60,000 nt of DNA from Owenia fusiformis (lineage: Eukaryota; Annelida; Polychaeta; Sabellida; Oweniidae), in NCBI GenBank assembly GCA_903813345.2, contig CAIIXF020000003.1:8687912-8747911 (forward strand), read 5' to 3'. The position numbers and the translations under genes were made by a program. Below the pieces are notes generated by a model. That model was not told the DNA's origin. It did no database searches and saw only the letters and a program-made list of their open reading frames with translations. Shown piece after piece: positions 33,030-44,167 of this stretch. Numbering within the stretch: position 1 is the first letter of the stretch; each line of letters starts with the position of its first letter.

Positions 33030-36000
33030 TTATTAATGTGCAACCTGGTGCAAGTATCCTTAAATTCCTTTATCTAAGTTGCAATCGGGTGCAACGGTCC
33101 TACTCAATGGGTGCAAAAGCCCTTATATTTCCTGATCATAGGTGCAATGTCTCTGTGTTCCCCTGTTCCTAACCAGGGTGCAACTCCTTTATATGCCCTT
33201 GTTCCTTAACCAAGGTGCATCTTGCCCCTGTTCCTTAACCAGGGTGCAAGTCCTTTATGTGCCCTTGTTCCTTAACCAAGGTGCACCTTGCCCCTGTTCC
33301 TTAACCAGGGTGCAAGTCCTCTATATGCCCTTGTTCCTTAACCAAGGTGCATCTTGCCCCTGTTCCTTAACCAAGTCCTCTATATTCCATTATCCAAGTT
33401 GCAATCAGGTGCAAACGTCCTTAAAGCATTTATCCAAGTTATAATCACGTGCAAATGTCCTTAAATCCTTAATCCGAGGTGCAACCGGGTGCAAATGTCC
33501 TTATGGGGTGCAACCTGGTGCAAATGTCCTTAAATCCTTAATCCGAGGTGCAACCGGGTGCAAATGTCCTTATGGGGTGCAACCTGGTGCAAATGTGCTT
33601 TAATCCTTAATCCGAGGTGCAACCGGGTGCAAATGTCCTATATGGGTGCAACCTGGTGCAAATGTCCTTAAATCCTTAATCCGAGGTGCAACCGGGTGCA
33701 AATGTCCTTAAATCCTTAATCCAAGTTGCAATCAGGTGCAAATGTCCTTATGGGGTGCAACCTGGTGCAAGTATACTTAAATCCTTAATCCAAGTTGCAA
33801 TCAGGTGCAAATGTCCTTATGGGGTGCAACCTGGTGCAAGTATCCTTAAATCCTTAATCCAAGTTGCAATCAGGTGCAAATATCCTTATGGGGTGCAACC
33901 TGGTGCAATTATCCTTAAATCCTTAATCCGAGGTGCAACCGGGTGCAAATATCCACTATGGGTGCAATCTGGTGCAAGTATCCTTAAATCCTTATTCCGA
34001 ATTGCAACCGGGTGCAAATGTCCTTATGGGGTGCAACCTGGTGCAAGTATTCTTAAATCCTTAATCAGAGGTGCAATCGGGTGCAAATATCCACTATGGG
34101 TGCAATCGGGTGCAAATATACGCTATGGGTGCAACCTTGTGCAAATGTCCTTAAATCCTTAATCCGAGGTGCAACCGGGTGCAAATGTCCTTATGGGGTG
34201 CAACCTGGTGCAAATATCCTTAAATCCTTAATCCGAGGTGCAACCAGGTGCAAATGTCCTTATGGGATGCAACCTGGTGCAAATATCCACTATGGGTGCA
34301 ATCGGGTGCAAATATACGCTATGGGTGCAACCGGGTGCAAATATCCTTAATCATAGGTGCAATGTCTCTGTGTGCCCCTGTTCCTAACCAGGGTGCAATT
34401 CTTCTATATGCCCTTGTTCCTTAACCAAGGTGCATCTTGCCCCTGTTCCTTAACCAGGGTGCAAGTCCTTTTATGTGCCCTTGTTCCTTAACCAAGGTGC
34501 ACCTTGCCCCTGTCCCTTAACCAGGGTACAAGTCCTTTATATTCCATTATTCAAGTTGCAATCAGGTGCAAACGTCCTTAAATCCTTTATCCAAGTTATA
34601 ATCAGGTGCAAATGTCCTTATGGGGTGCAACCTGGTGCAAGTATCCTTAAATCCTTAATCCGAGATGCAACCGGGTGCAAATGTCCTTATGGGGTGCAAC
34701 CTGGTGCAAGTTTCCTTAAATCCTTAATCCGAGATGCAACCGGGTGCAAATGTCCTTATGGGGTGCAACCTGGTGCAAGTATCCTTAAATCCTTAATCCG
34801 AGATGTAACCGGGTGCAAATATCCACTATGGGTGCAATCGGGTGCAAATATACGCTATGGGTGCAACCGGGTGCAAATATTCTTAATCATAGGTGCAATG
34901 TCTCTGTGTGCCCCTGTTCCTAACCAGGGTGCAATTCCTCTATATGCCCTTGTTCCTTAACCAAGGTGCATCTTGCCCCTGTTCCTTAACCAGGGTGCAA
35001 GTCCTTTTATGTGCCCTTGTTCCTTAACCAAGGTGCACCTTGCCCCTGTCCCTTAACCAGGGTGCAAGTCCTTTATATCTCTTATTATACTTTGCACCTA
35101 TGTCCAGGTTGCAATCATGGGTACAAATGCCCCTTGCACCAATACGGGGTTGCAAGTTGGGTGCAACTCTCCAAAATATCCTTTACACCTAATTCAGATG
35201 GTTATCATGGATGCAAATATCCCTTGCACCGATATGGGGTTGCAAGTTGGGTGCAACTCTCCCAAATGACCTTCACACCTGATGCAAATATTCCTTGCAC
35301 CAATCTGGGGTTGCAAAGTCGGGTGCAACTCTCCCAAATCTCCTGGGGTTGCAAGATTGAGTGCAACTCTCCCAAAAATTCCTTCACACCTATTCCAGGT
35401 GGTTGATATGAGTGCAAATATCCCTTGCACCAATATGGGGTTGCAAATTGGGTTGCAACTTTCCCAAATGGTTGATATGGGTGCAAATATTCCTTGCACC
35501 GATATGGGGTATGCAAAGTTAATTGCAACTCTCCCAAATGTCCTTCCGTTGATTATTGTAAGTGCAAATATCCCTTGCACCGATATGGGGTTGCAAGTTG
35601 GGTGCAACTCTCCCAAATCTCCTGGGGTTGCAAGATTGAGTGCAACTCTCCCAATAGTCCTTCACACCTGGTGCAAATATTCCTTGCACCAATATGGGGT
35701 TGCAAGTTAGGTGCAACTCTCCCAAATGTACTTCAGGTGGTTATAATGGGTGCAAATATCCCTTGCACCTATATGGGGTTGCAAGTTGGTTGCAACTCTC
35801 CCAAATCTCCTGGGGTTGCAAGATTGAGTGCAACTCTCCCAAATGTCCTGGGGTTGCAAGATTGAGTGCAACTCTCCCAAAATTCCTTCACACTTGGTGC
35901 AAATATTCCTTGCACCAATATGGGGTTGCAAATTGGGTGCAACTCCCCCAAATATCCTTCACACCTTTTCAAGGTGGTTGATATGGGTGCAAATGTTCCT

Positions 36001-36265
36001 TGCACCGATATGGGGTTGCAAAGTTGGTTGCAACTCTCCCAAATATCCTTCACACCTATTCAAGGTGGTTGATATGGGTGCAAATATCCCTTGCACCAAT
36101 ATGGGGTTGCAAAGTTGGTTGCAACTCTCCCAAATCTCCTGGGGTTGCAAGATTGAGTGCAACTCTCCAAAATGTCCTTCACACCTATTCCAGGTGGTTG
36201 ATATGGGTGCAAATGTTCCTTGCACCGATATGGGGTTGCAAAGTTGGTTGCAACTCTCCCAAATA
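33030..36265. repeat. TGCAA satellite inside the 3' LTR
   Basis: Two repeat styles. From 33030 to about 35090, units of 30-60 bp are built on GGTGCAACC(G/T)GGTGCAAATGTCC and AATCCTTAATCCGAGGTGCAA, with a second flavour around TTCCTTAACCAGGGTGCAAG. From 35090 to 36265, units are built on GGTGCAAATATCCCTTGCACC, then GATATGGGGTTGCAA and GTGCAACTCTCCCAAAT. Each unit has facing TTGCACC/GGTGCAA words able to pair. Frames in it are long only because the repeats lack stops; none is a gene. Confidence 0.9.
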
Positions 36266-36528
36266 ACAATATAATGTTGAGTAAAAATAATGAATAAAAA
36301 TACACACAATCTCGGCAAATACAGTAATAGATACAATCCGATATGAATCTCTAAATCAATGTTCAAAATGTCCAGGCTAAAAAAATAGACAAACTGTGAT
36401 GATATTTGATCGACAATCCTTCGTCAATTACTCAACAAAATATTCTTACTTACGACCCCGTGGTTGTTCCAGTCTGTAAATCCGTTAATTATTTGTCGCA
36501 CAACAACTTGACAAACTGGTCAAATTCC

Positions 36529-36535
36529 TTTTATA
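36529..36535 (-). promoter_or_regulatory. TATA box of the 3' LTR
   Basis: Minus strand GCATATAAAAGGAAT, about 375 bases from the LTR start. The identical site in the 5' LTR is at 44161-44167. It follows a GC-rich CCGCGCGGGG-like segment. Confidence 0.6.
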
Positions 36536-36909
36536 TGCCCCGCGCGGACGTTTTGGACTGCATAAATCTGATTGGTTAATACCACCAAAAACTAGGTTAG
36601 TATGCCAATGAGTCTCCGCAATGGGCGATAATATGAAATTTCCGCGGATGATCATGTCACTAAAATGCTAAAAACGTGATCGATTAACTCGAAAATGATT
36701 AAAAATCAAAGTTCCTTTGAAAGATTATACGCCAATAATTGATCCGCCACTCGCCTTAACTCACCAGTTCCACTGAAATTCCTGTAAAATGGCTTCGTTT
36801 TTCGATTTCTAAAGAATAATTTCATTGACTTCCTTATTTCTGGAAATTCTTATCAAAACCGGTAATGGTGAAACGAAAACACTAAAATCAATAATCAATT
36901 TTCATCACA

Positions 36910-36922
36910 TTCCTCCCTTCCC
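36910..36922 (-). other. polypurine tract
   Basis: Minus strand GGGAAGGGAGGAA lies immediately before the TGTG start of the 3' LTR, the expected position for plus-strand DNA priming. Confidence 0.8.
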
Positions 36923-37051
36923 AGGGGTAGGTTCGTCCCGAACCGAAAACAAAAAAACAAAAAAAGATGAAAATTGATTACAGCTACTACAAGTCCGTGT
37001 TTGACCTTCCCTGATCCATGGATCTATTTCAACACTCTTTGTATTTACATC

Positions 37052-39925
37052 CTAAATGAGGCCAATTCGTCTCCTCCATGCCTCCTCCCTGTTTTTATTT
37101 TGTCTCGGTCGAGGACATGAGTTTTCATTTTTGTCAAATTGTCTCTGTATGTCCTTGCCAGTGTAGTTTTTCTTGATATCCTTTGAGTCCCAAGATAATC
37201 TAGAACTCCCTCTACTACCACTCAGGGGAGGAACTTTGTTCGCCAAGTCTGGGCACTCCTCTGATGTGACATCGGTAGACTCTGTAGTTTCTGATCTTAC
37301 ATGGAAGTTTGTATCGGTACTACCACTGATCTGTTCTGTTATGACAAATGTATTAGGTTGAATTTGAATATTCTCCTTAGTTCGACAATAGGAACACTCA
37401 TCTCCTTTAGTTGCTTGGGAGACTTCAGCAACTTTCCTAGACAGTGTGCCACATATCTCTGTCTTGGCAATTATCTTCCGTACAATTTGGTTGTCTCCCT
37501 CTCCTGATTCAATTTTCCCATTGTTCTCTGTTAAAAATTGAATGGGGGCAGTAACTTTAGTTTCCTGCCGTTTTGATATGGGTTCTCCATTCACTGTTTT
37601 GTGGGCAAAACACTCCCTTGAATAATGCCCCATCCTGTGACATCTGTAACATTCAACATTCCTTTTAGGGAATTCCCCCTTTTGTTTTTTAGTCTGAATA
37701 AGATCCTTGATGGCTTCCTTCATAGATTGGAAACCTTCCTGAAAACTATGCTTCATGATCTCAACCAATTCCGAGAAAGACTCCTTGCTGTCTTGGGACT
37801 GATCTTGAGATACTTCCACCGCTGCAATTGCTCCATCCTTATAGCGGGGCAACTGCTTCATCCCTTTTCGCATTTTCTCTGACTCCAAATAGGATTCCTC
37901 CCGAATAGCTAATTCAATAGCTTTATCAAGGGACTGAGCATTTCCCCGATGTATTGCTCTTCGCACTTCCTCCTGGGGAATGGCTAACTCAAAACTTCTT
38001 CGCGCAAGTCTATCCTGTTCAGATTTTGTCATCTCGGGGTAAGCCAGGCCAGTTAAGCGTCGAATATCCTGTCCTAAACTCGCCAGAGACTCATTTGGTT
38101 TCCGAGTCCTACTCGACAATTGAGCTTCAAAAATGTCAGCTTTCCCACCTGGTCCGAATCGTTTCTCCAGGGCAGACACCAGATCTTCATAAGTGTATCC
38201 AGGATCCATTTCCGACAAGATTTGCTGGGCTGGACCCCGCAAACTGGTGACTAAAAATTGATTTTGCTCCTGGGCATTCCATCCATTAGCCTCCACACAG
38301 GCATAAAAATAAGTCCTATAAACCATCCATGGTGTTTTGCCATCATATGGCTCTGGGCGTATTTTTACCCTAGCTTGATTATTGCTCCTTCCCTGGGCCA
38401 TTTCCTTACAAAATTCCATACATGTTTTAGCCAACTGAGCCATTTGAGTAACAGCAAACGAAGATTCATTATTTGTCTCCTCTGAAATTCCAGGATTTTG
38501 GCTGAACTCCGATTTTGAGTCCTTCCTACAATGTCCGATACCTTCCCATTGCTCATGTTGGTGTTCATCCTTTTTAGGTGGTTTCCATTCGAACTTGTTT
38601 TCTGAGTTCCTTAAGAAGTTGTTTGAGGACTCAACTTTACTATGTGCCACCAAGTTCCGATGTTCCTCACGGGGATCCTCTCTTTCACCCTCCAAATCTC
38701 TTCTAGTTTCCACATAGCTTTGAGTGCCTGGCACCTCAAATGAGCTTTCCCTTTGAAATCTAGCCTGCCTCCCCAAAGGCCAGGGGTTTCCCACCCTTTC
38801 TACTGGATGATCGCCATCCCATTCCTGTAACGGGGGTAGCTTTTTCTGAGGTGCACTCTCCAATGGTTGCCTATTGCCCTGGTGTTGTGGATTCACTTCA
38901 ATAAATCCAGAGGTGGTCCTGGATGGGGGAAAAACTTCCTCAGATATTAGTTTCCTATTAGTGGTTGGGGCAATGTCCATTCTAGTTTGATCATTCAAAG
39001 CAGACCTGCTCTTCCGATTCTCTTCCACTGTGTTAGCCAATATCTGCACAGTGTTAGCCACATCTTCTACACGAATGCTTAGCATTTTGGCAACATTTTC
39101 CACCTTATTTATCATCTGGAAATTATCTCTCTGATTTTGCTGACAAAGGTTGTCTATTTTCTCCTTCATATGTATGACTGTGTTATCCAATCTCGAGAGA
39201 TTACATCCAATCTCACTTACAAGCAATTTCTGCTTATCCAGTTCTTCACTCAAAGTAGGAGAGCACTCTCCCCACTTTGGGGTATCCCTTCCCGGTGTCA
39301 TTCTTGTGGATGTTTTGGGGAACTTCTTCCTAGATCCCAACTGTAGGATGGGTGAATTCCAGGGGTCAGATGCCCTCTCCATCCCATTTTCTGGAACGGT
39401 ATCCATGAATGGGTTTGATTCCAATTTTTCCTTTCCAGGCCAATTGATCGAATTCCTGTTCAGTAAAGGGAAATCCTGCGTCCCTATTTCCTCCATAGGA
39501 TCCTTCCACGGTTTACCACCCGTGGTCCAATTATCTCCTGTCCAATATCCAGTGCTAAATCCACTGGCTTGTGCAGTGGGCACTTTACTTTGCTCTCCTC
39601 TGTCCCCCATTGAGACAGATGTTGGGGCACTTATCGTCCTTATAGAGCCGGTATGTCTAACTGTCTGTCTCAGAAAAGCATCGGTAGGCTCGGAAAAGGG
39701 GTTTAATGCTTCTCGTTTCCTACTTTCCACTTGCTCTTGTCTTATTCCTTGATTACTAAAATCCGGGGTATCCTTCTCCCCATCCTGCGTGGGGAATCGT
39801 CTTTGTTCGACAGGCAAAGTTATATCACCTGCCAAAGGGTTTTTTATATCCTCGTTGTCATTCTTAAAGAAGACCCAGGTTTTCTTTTGGTCCTTTGTTT
39901 GATCCATACTCTCAATATCCGACAT
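37052..39925 (-). CDS. gag: Gag polyprotein, 957 aa, intact
   Basis: Start chosen at the first in-frame ATG (39925, MSDIESMDQTKD); the upstream continuation begins only with TTG. Residues 1 to about 510 are charged and disordered, with coiled-coil potential at about 235-320 (LVSEIGCNLSRLDNTVIHM and onward). The capsid-type domain at about 530-690 contains KIRPEPYDGKTPWMVYRTYF, LVTSLRGPAQQIL and LDKAIELAIREE. A single CCHC zinc knuckle, CYRCHRMGHYSREC, follows at about 770-785. The remaining 170 residues are disordered, with no DTG/DSG protease motif. Its length (957) is well above usual Ty3/gypsy Gags (300-500). The frame is free of stops, matching the youth of the insertion. It is homologous to the Gag at 15.4-16.9 kb. 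Confidence 0.85.
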   Translation of the reverse strand: MSDIESMDQTKDQKKTWVFFKNDNEDIKNPLAGDITLPVEQRRFPTQDGEKDTPDFSNQGIRQEQVESRKREALNPFSEPTDAFLRQTVRHTGSIRTISAPTSVSMGDRGEQSKVPTAQASGFSTGYWTGDNWTTGGKPWKDPMEEIGTQDFPLLNRNSINWPGKEKLESNPFMDTVPENGMERASDPWNSPILQLGSRKKFPKTSTRMTPGRDTPKWGECSPTLSEELDKQKLLVSEIGCNLSRLDNTVIHMKEKIDNLCQQNQRDNFQMINKVENVAKMLSIRVEDVANTVQILANTVEENRKSRSALNDQTRMDIAPTTNRKLISEEVFPPSRTTSGFIEVNPQHQGNRQPLESAPQKKLPPLQEWDGDHPVERVGNPWPLGRQARFQRESSFEVPGTQSYVETRRDLEGEREDPREEHRNLVAHSKVESSNNFLRNSENKFEWKPPKKDEHQHEQWEGIGHCRKDSKSEFSQNPGISEETNNESSFAVTQMAQLAKTCMEFCKEMAQGRSNNQARVKIRPEPYDGKTPWMVYRTYFYACVEANGWNAQEQNQFLVTSLRGPAQQILSEMDPGYTYEDLVSALEKRFGPGGKADIFEAQLSSRTRKPNESLASLGQDIRRLTGLAYPEMTKSEQDRLARRSFELAIPQEEVRRAIHRGNAQSLDKAIELAIREESYLESEKMRKGMKQLPRYKDGAIAAVEVSQDQSQDSKESFSELVEIMKHSFQEGFQSMKEAIKDLIQTKKQKGEFPKRNVECYRCHRMGHYSRECFAHKTVNGEPISKRQETKVTAPIQFLTENNGKIESGEGDNQIVRKIIAKTEICGTLSRKVAEVSQATKGDECSYCRTKENIQIQPNTFVITEQISGSTDTNFHVRSETTESTDVTSEECPDLANKVPPLSGSRGSSRLSWDSKDIKKNYTGKDIQRQFDKNENSCPRPRQNKNREEAWRRRIGLI

Positions 39926-40023
39926 TTTCTCAGTTATTTCCACCTGTAAATTAACATGCAAATTCCAAGATGTGCGTCCCTATTATAAATCCTTATCCTT
40001 GCTTCCACAAGAACAACTGAAGC

Positions 40024-40042
40024 AATCCCACTTCTGACACCA
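40024..40042 (-). other. primer-binding site, tRNA-Leu type
   Basis: Minus strand TGGTGTCAGAAGTGGGATT is complementary over 19 bases to the CCA-terminated end of an animal tRNA-Leu (CAA isoacceptor type), as I recall that sequence. It lies one base inside the 5' LTR end. Confidence 0.75.
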
Positions 40043-40645
40043 ATGTAACGTTTTTCCCGTGGTCAGGAATGCGGGGAAAATGCGGGGAAGATGGACCCTC
40101 CCGTGTGTTACTTAATTGCGGGATTATACGGAGCGGCGTTGACTCCGCTCGCTACAGTCGCCTGAGATGTTACTCCAAGGGAATGCAAGGGGAAAGAAAG
40201 TATTACGCAATCTGGGTTTGCACTACACAAGTTCCCTCCGGAACTCAATACAATACAACAATGAACATTCAAATACAGAATAAAAATAAAGTCATATATT
40301 TGCTCTTTATGAGCCAAACAATCACAAACAATGCTCTAAAAACAATAGACAATTATGTACAAAGTTGAACTCAAACTACACTAAGCTATATAATCACTAA
40401 TGCCTTAAGGCAGAAAAAATACATGTGATGTTACTTGAAGGTCTCTAAAGTTACTATAAGAAAGTAAGATCAAATCGTGTTTCACTTTAATCAGTTCCAC
40501 AAAAGATAAAGGTTGATATGACTTGAATGCCTCTAAAGTCTTCTTCAGCAATTGTGGGATGCACCTCTTGTCTTTGTATTCCGTTGTCTGTCCTGAAATA
40601 AAATGGCGCTCCTGGCCACGGGACTCAACTGTCAACTAATCACGT

Positions 40646-43600
40646 TTATTAATGTGCAACCTGGTGCAAGTATCCTTAAATTCCTTTATCTAAGTTGCAA
40701 TCGGGTGCAACGGTCCTACTCAATGGGTGCAAAAGCCCTTATATTTCCTGATCATAGGTGCAATGTCTCTGTGTTCCCCTGTTCCTAACCAGGGTGCAAC
40801 TCCTTTATATGCCCTTGTTCCTTAACCAAGGTGCATCTTGCCCCTGTTCCTTAACCAGGGTGCAAGTCCTTTATGTGCCCTTGTTCCTTAACCAAGGTGC
40901 ACCTTGCCCCTGTTCCTTAACCAGGGTGCAAGTCCTCTATATGCCCTTGTTCCTTAACCAAGGTGCATCTTGCCCCTGTTCCTTAACCAAGTCCTCTATA
41001 TTCCATTATCCAAGTTGCAATCAGGTGCAAACGTCCTTAAAGCATTTATCCAAGTTATAATCACGTGCAAATGTCCTTAAATCCTTAATCCGAGGTGCAA
41101 CCGGGTGCAAATGTCCTTATGGGGTGCAACCTGGTGCAAATGTCCTTAAATCCTTAATCCGAGGTGCAACCGGGTGCAAATGTCCTTATGGGGTGCAACC
41201 TGGTGCAAATGTGCTTTAATCCTTAATCCGAGGTGCAACCGGGTGCAAATGTCCTATATGGGTGCAACCTGGTGCAAATGTCCTTAAATCCTTAATCCGA
41301 GGTGCAACCGGGTGCAAATGTCCTTAAATCCTTAATCCAAGTTGCAATCAGGTGCAAATGTCCTTATGGGGTGCAACCTGGTGCAAGTATACTTAAATCC
41401 TTAATCCAAGTTGCAATCAGGTGCAAATGTCCTTATGGGGTGCAACCTGGTGCAAGTATCCTTAAATCCTTAATCCAAGTTGCAATCAGGTGCAAATATC
41501 CTTATGGGGTGCAACCTGGTGCAATTATCCTTAAATCCTTAATCCGAGGTGCAACCGGGTGCAAATATCCACTATGGGTGCAATCTGGTGCAAGTATCCT
41601 TAAATCCTTAATCCGAATTGCAACCGGGTGCAAATGTCCTTATGGGGTGCAACCTGGTGCAAGTATTCTTAAATCCTTAATCAGAGGTGCAATCGGGTGC
41701 AAATATCCACTATGGGTGCAATCGGGTGCAAATATACGCTATGGGTGCAACCTTGTGCAAATGTCCTTAAATCCTTAATCCGAGGTGCAACCGGGTGCAA
41801 ATGTCCTTATGGGGTGCAACCTGGTGCAAATATCCTTAAATCCTTAATCCGAGGTGCAACCAGGTGCAAATGTCCTTATGGGATGCAACCTGGTGCAAAT
41901 ATCCACTATGGGTGCAATCGGGTGCAAATATACACTATGGGTGCAACCGGGTGCAAATATCCTTAATCATAGGTGCAATGTCTCTGTGTGCCCCTGTTCC
42001 TAACCAGGGTGCAATTCCTCTATATGCCCTTGTTCCTTAACCAAGGTGCATCTTGCCCCTGTTCCTTAACCAGGGTGCAAGTCCTTTTATGTGCCCTTGT
42101 TCCTTAACCAAGGTGCACCTTGCCCCTGTCCCTTAACCAGGGTACAAGTCCTTTATATTCCATTATTCAAGTTGCAATCAGGTGCAAACGTCCTTAAATC
42201 CTTTATCCAAGTTATAATCAGGTGCAAATGTCCTTATGGGGTGCAACCTGGTGCAAGTATCCTTAAATCCTTAATCCGAGATGCAACCGGGTGCAAATGT
42301 CCTTATGGGGTGCAACCTGGTGCAAGTTTCCTTAAATCCTTAATCCGAGATGCAACCGGGTGCAAATGTCCTTATGGGGTGCAACCTGGTGCAAGTATCC
42401 TTAAATCCTTAATCCGAGATGTAACCGGGTGCAAATATCCACTATGGGTGCAATCGGGTGCAAATATACGCTATGGGTGCAACCGGGTGCAAATATTCTT
42501 AATCATAGGTGCAATGTCTCTGTGTGCCCCTGTTCCTAACCAGGGTGCAATTCCTCTATATGCCCTTGTTCCTTAACCAAGGTGCATCTTGCCCCTGTTC
42601 CTTAACCAGGGTGCAAGTCCTTTTATGTGCCCTTGTTCCTTAACCAAGGTGCACCTTGCCCCTGTCCCTTAACCAGGGTGCAAGTCCTTTATATCTCTTA
42701 TTATACTTTGCACCTATGTCCAGGTTGCAATCATGGGTACAAATGCCCCTTGCACCAATACGGGGTTGCAAGAATACGGGGTTGCAAGTTGGGTGCAACT
42801 CTCCAAAATATCCTTTACACCTAATTCAGATGGTTATCATGGATGCAAATATCCCTTGCACCGATATGGGGTTGCAAGTTGGGTGCAACTCTCCCAAATG
42901 ACCTTCACACCTGATGCAAATATTCCTTGCACCAATCTGGGGTTGCAAAGTCGGGTGCAACTCTCCCAAATCTCCTGGGGTTGCAAGATTGAGTGCAACT
43001 CTCCCAAAAATTCCTTCACACCTATTCCAGGTGGTTGATATGAGTGCAAATATCCCTTGCACCAATATGGGGTTGCAAATTGGGTTGCAACTTTCCCAAA
43101 TGGTTGATATGGGTGCAAATATTCCTTGCACCGATATGGGGTATGCAAAGTTAATTGCAACTCTCCCAAATGTCCTTCCGTTGATTATTGTAAGTGCAAA
43201 TATCCCTTGCACCGATATGGGGTTGCAAGTTGGGTGCAACTCTCCCAAATCTCCTGGGGTTGCAAGATTGAGTGCAACTCTCCCAATAGTCCTTCACACC
43301 TGGTGCAAATATTCCTTGCACCAATATGGGGTTGCAAGTTAGGTGCAACTCTCCCAAATGTACTTCAGGTGGTTATAATGGGTGCAAATATCCCTTGCAC
43401 CTATATGGGGTTGCAAGTTGGTTGCAACTCTCCCAAATCTCCTGGGGTTGCAAGATTGAGTGCAACTCTCCCAAATGTCCTGGGGTTGCAAGATTGAGTG
43501 CAACTCTCCCAAAATTCCTTCACACTTGGTGCAAATATTCCTTGCACCAATATGGGGTTGCAAATTGGGTGCAACTCCCCCAAATATCCTTCACACCTAT

Positions 43601-43897
43601 TCAAGGTGGTTGATATGGGTGCAAATGTTCCTTGCACCGATATGGGGTTGCAAAGTTGGTTGCAACTCTCCCAAATATCCTTCACACCTATTCAAGGTGG
43701 TTGATATGGGTGCAAATATCCCTTGCACCAATATGGGGTTGCAAAGTTGGTTGCAACTCTCCCAAATCTCCTGGGGTTGCAAGATTGAGTGCAACTCTCC
43801 AAAATGTCCTTCACACCTATTCCAGGTGGTTGATATGGGTGCAAATGTTCCTTGCACCGATATGGGGTTGCAAAGTTGGTTGCAACTCTCCCAAATA
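40646..43897. repeat. TGCAA satellite inside the 5' LTR
   Basis: Same array as in the left LTR. Because it lies downstream of the TATA box at 44161-44167, it would be transcribed as part of the RNA leader. Confidence 0.9.
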
Positions 43898-44160
43898 ACA
43901 ATATAATGTTGAGTAAAAATAATGAATAAAAATACACACAATCTCGGCAAATACAGTAATAGATACAATCCGATATGAATCTCTAAATCAATGTTCAAAA
44001 TGTCCAGGCTAAAAAAATAGACAAACTGTGATGATATTTGATCGACAATCCTTCGTCAATTACTCAACAAAATATTCTTACTTACGACCCCGTGGTTGTT
44101 CCAGTCTGTAAATCCGTTAATTATTTGTCGCACAACAACTTGACAAACTGGTCAAATTCC

Positions 44161-44167
44161 TTTTATA
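44161..44167 (-). promoter_or_regulatory. TATA box of the 5' LTR
   Basis: Minus strand TATAAAA within GCATATAAAAGGAAT. The predicted start of transcription would be about 25-30 bases further left (about 44135), giving a leader of about 4.2 kb before the Gag ATG. Confidence 0.6.

Larger units (their letters stand above)
32428..36909 (-). repeat. 3' LTR (left copy), 4482 bp
   Basis: On the minus strand it begins TGTGATGAAAATTGATTATT and ends GGGAAAAACGTTACA. U3 is about 0.4 kb at the right end, up to the TATA box at 36529-36535. The middle is the TGCAA satellite (about 33030-36265). The last 600 bp (33030-32428) is unique sequence. A minus-strand AATAAA at 33034-33029 lies beyond the satellite. 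If it is the poly(A) signal, the R region would be about 3.5 kb. Confidence 0.9.

Noticed and set aside
33030-36265. CRISPR-like array
   Set aside because: Repeats are degenerate, variable in spacing and without unique spacers; the context is an animal LTR retrotransposon.
33142-36366. Many overlapping 60-160 codon frames on both strands in the LTR arrays
   Set aside because: They arise because the TGCAA repeats lack stop codons; translations are the repeat itself in several frames and strands, with no conserved domain.
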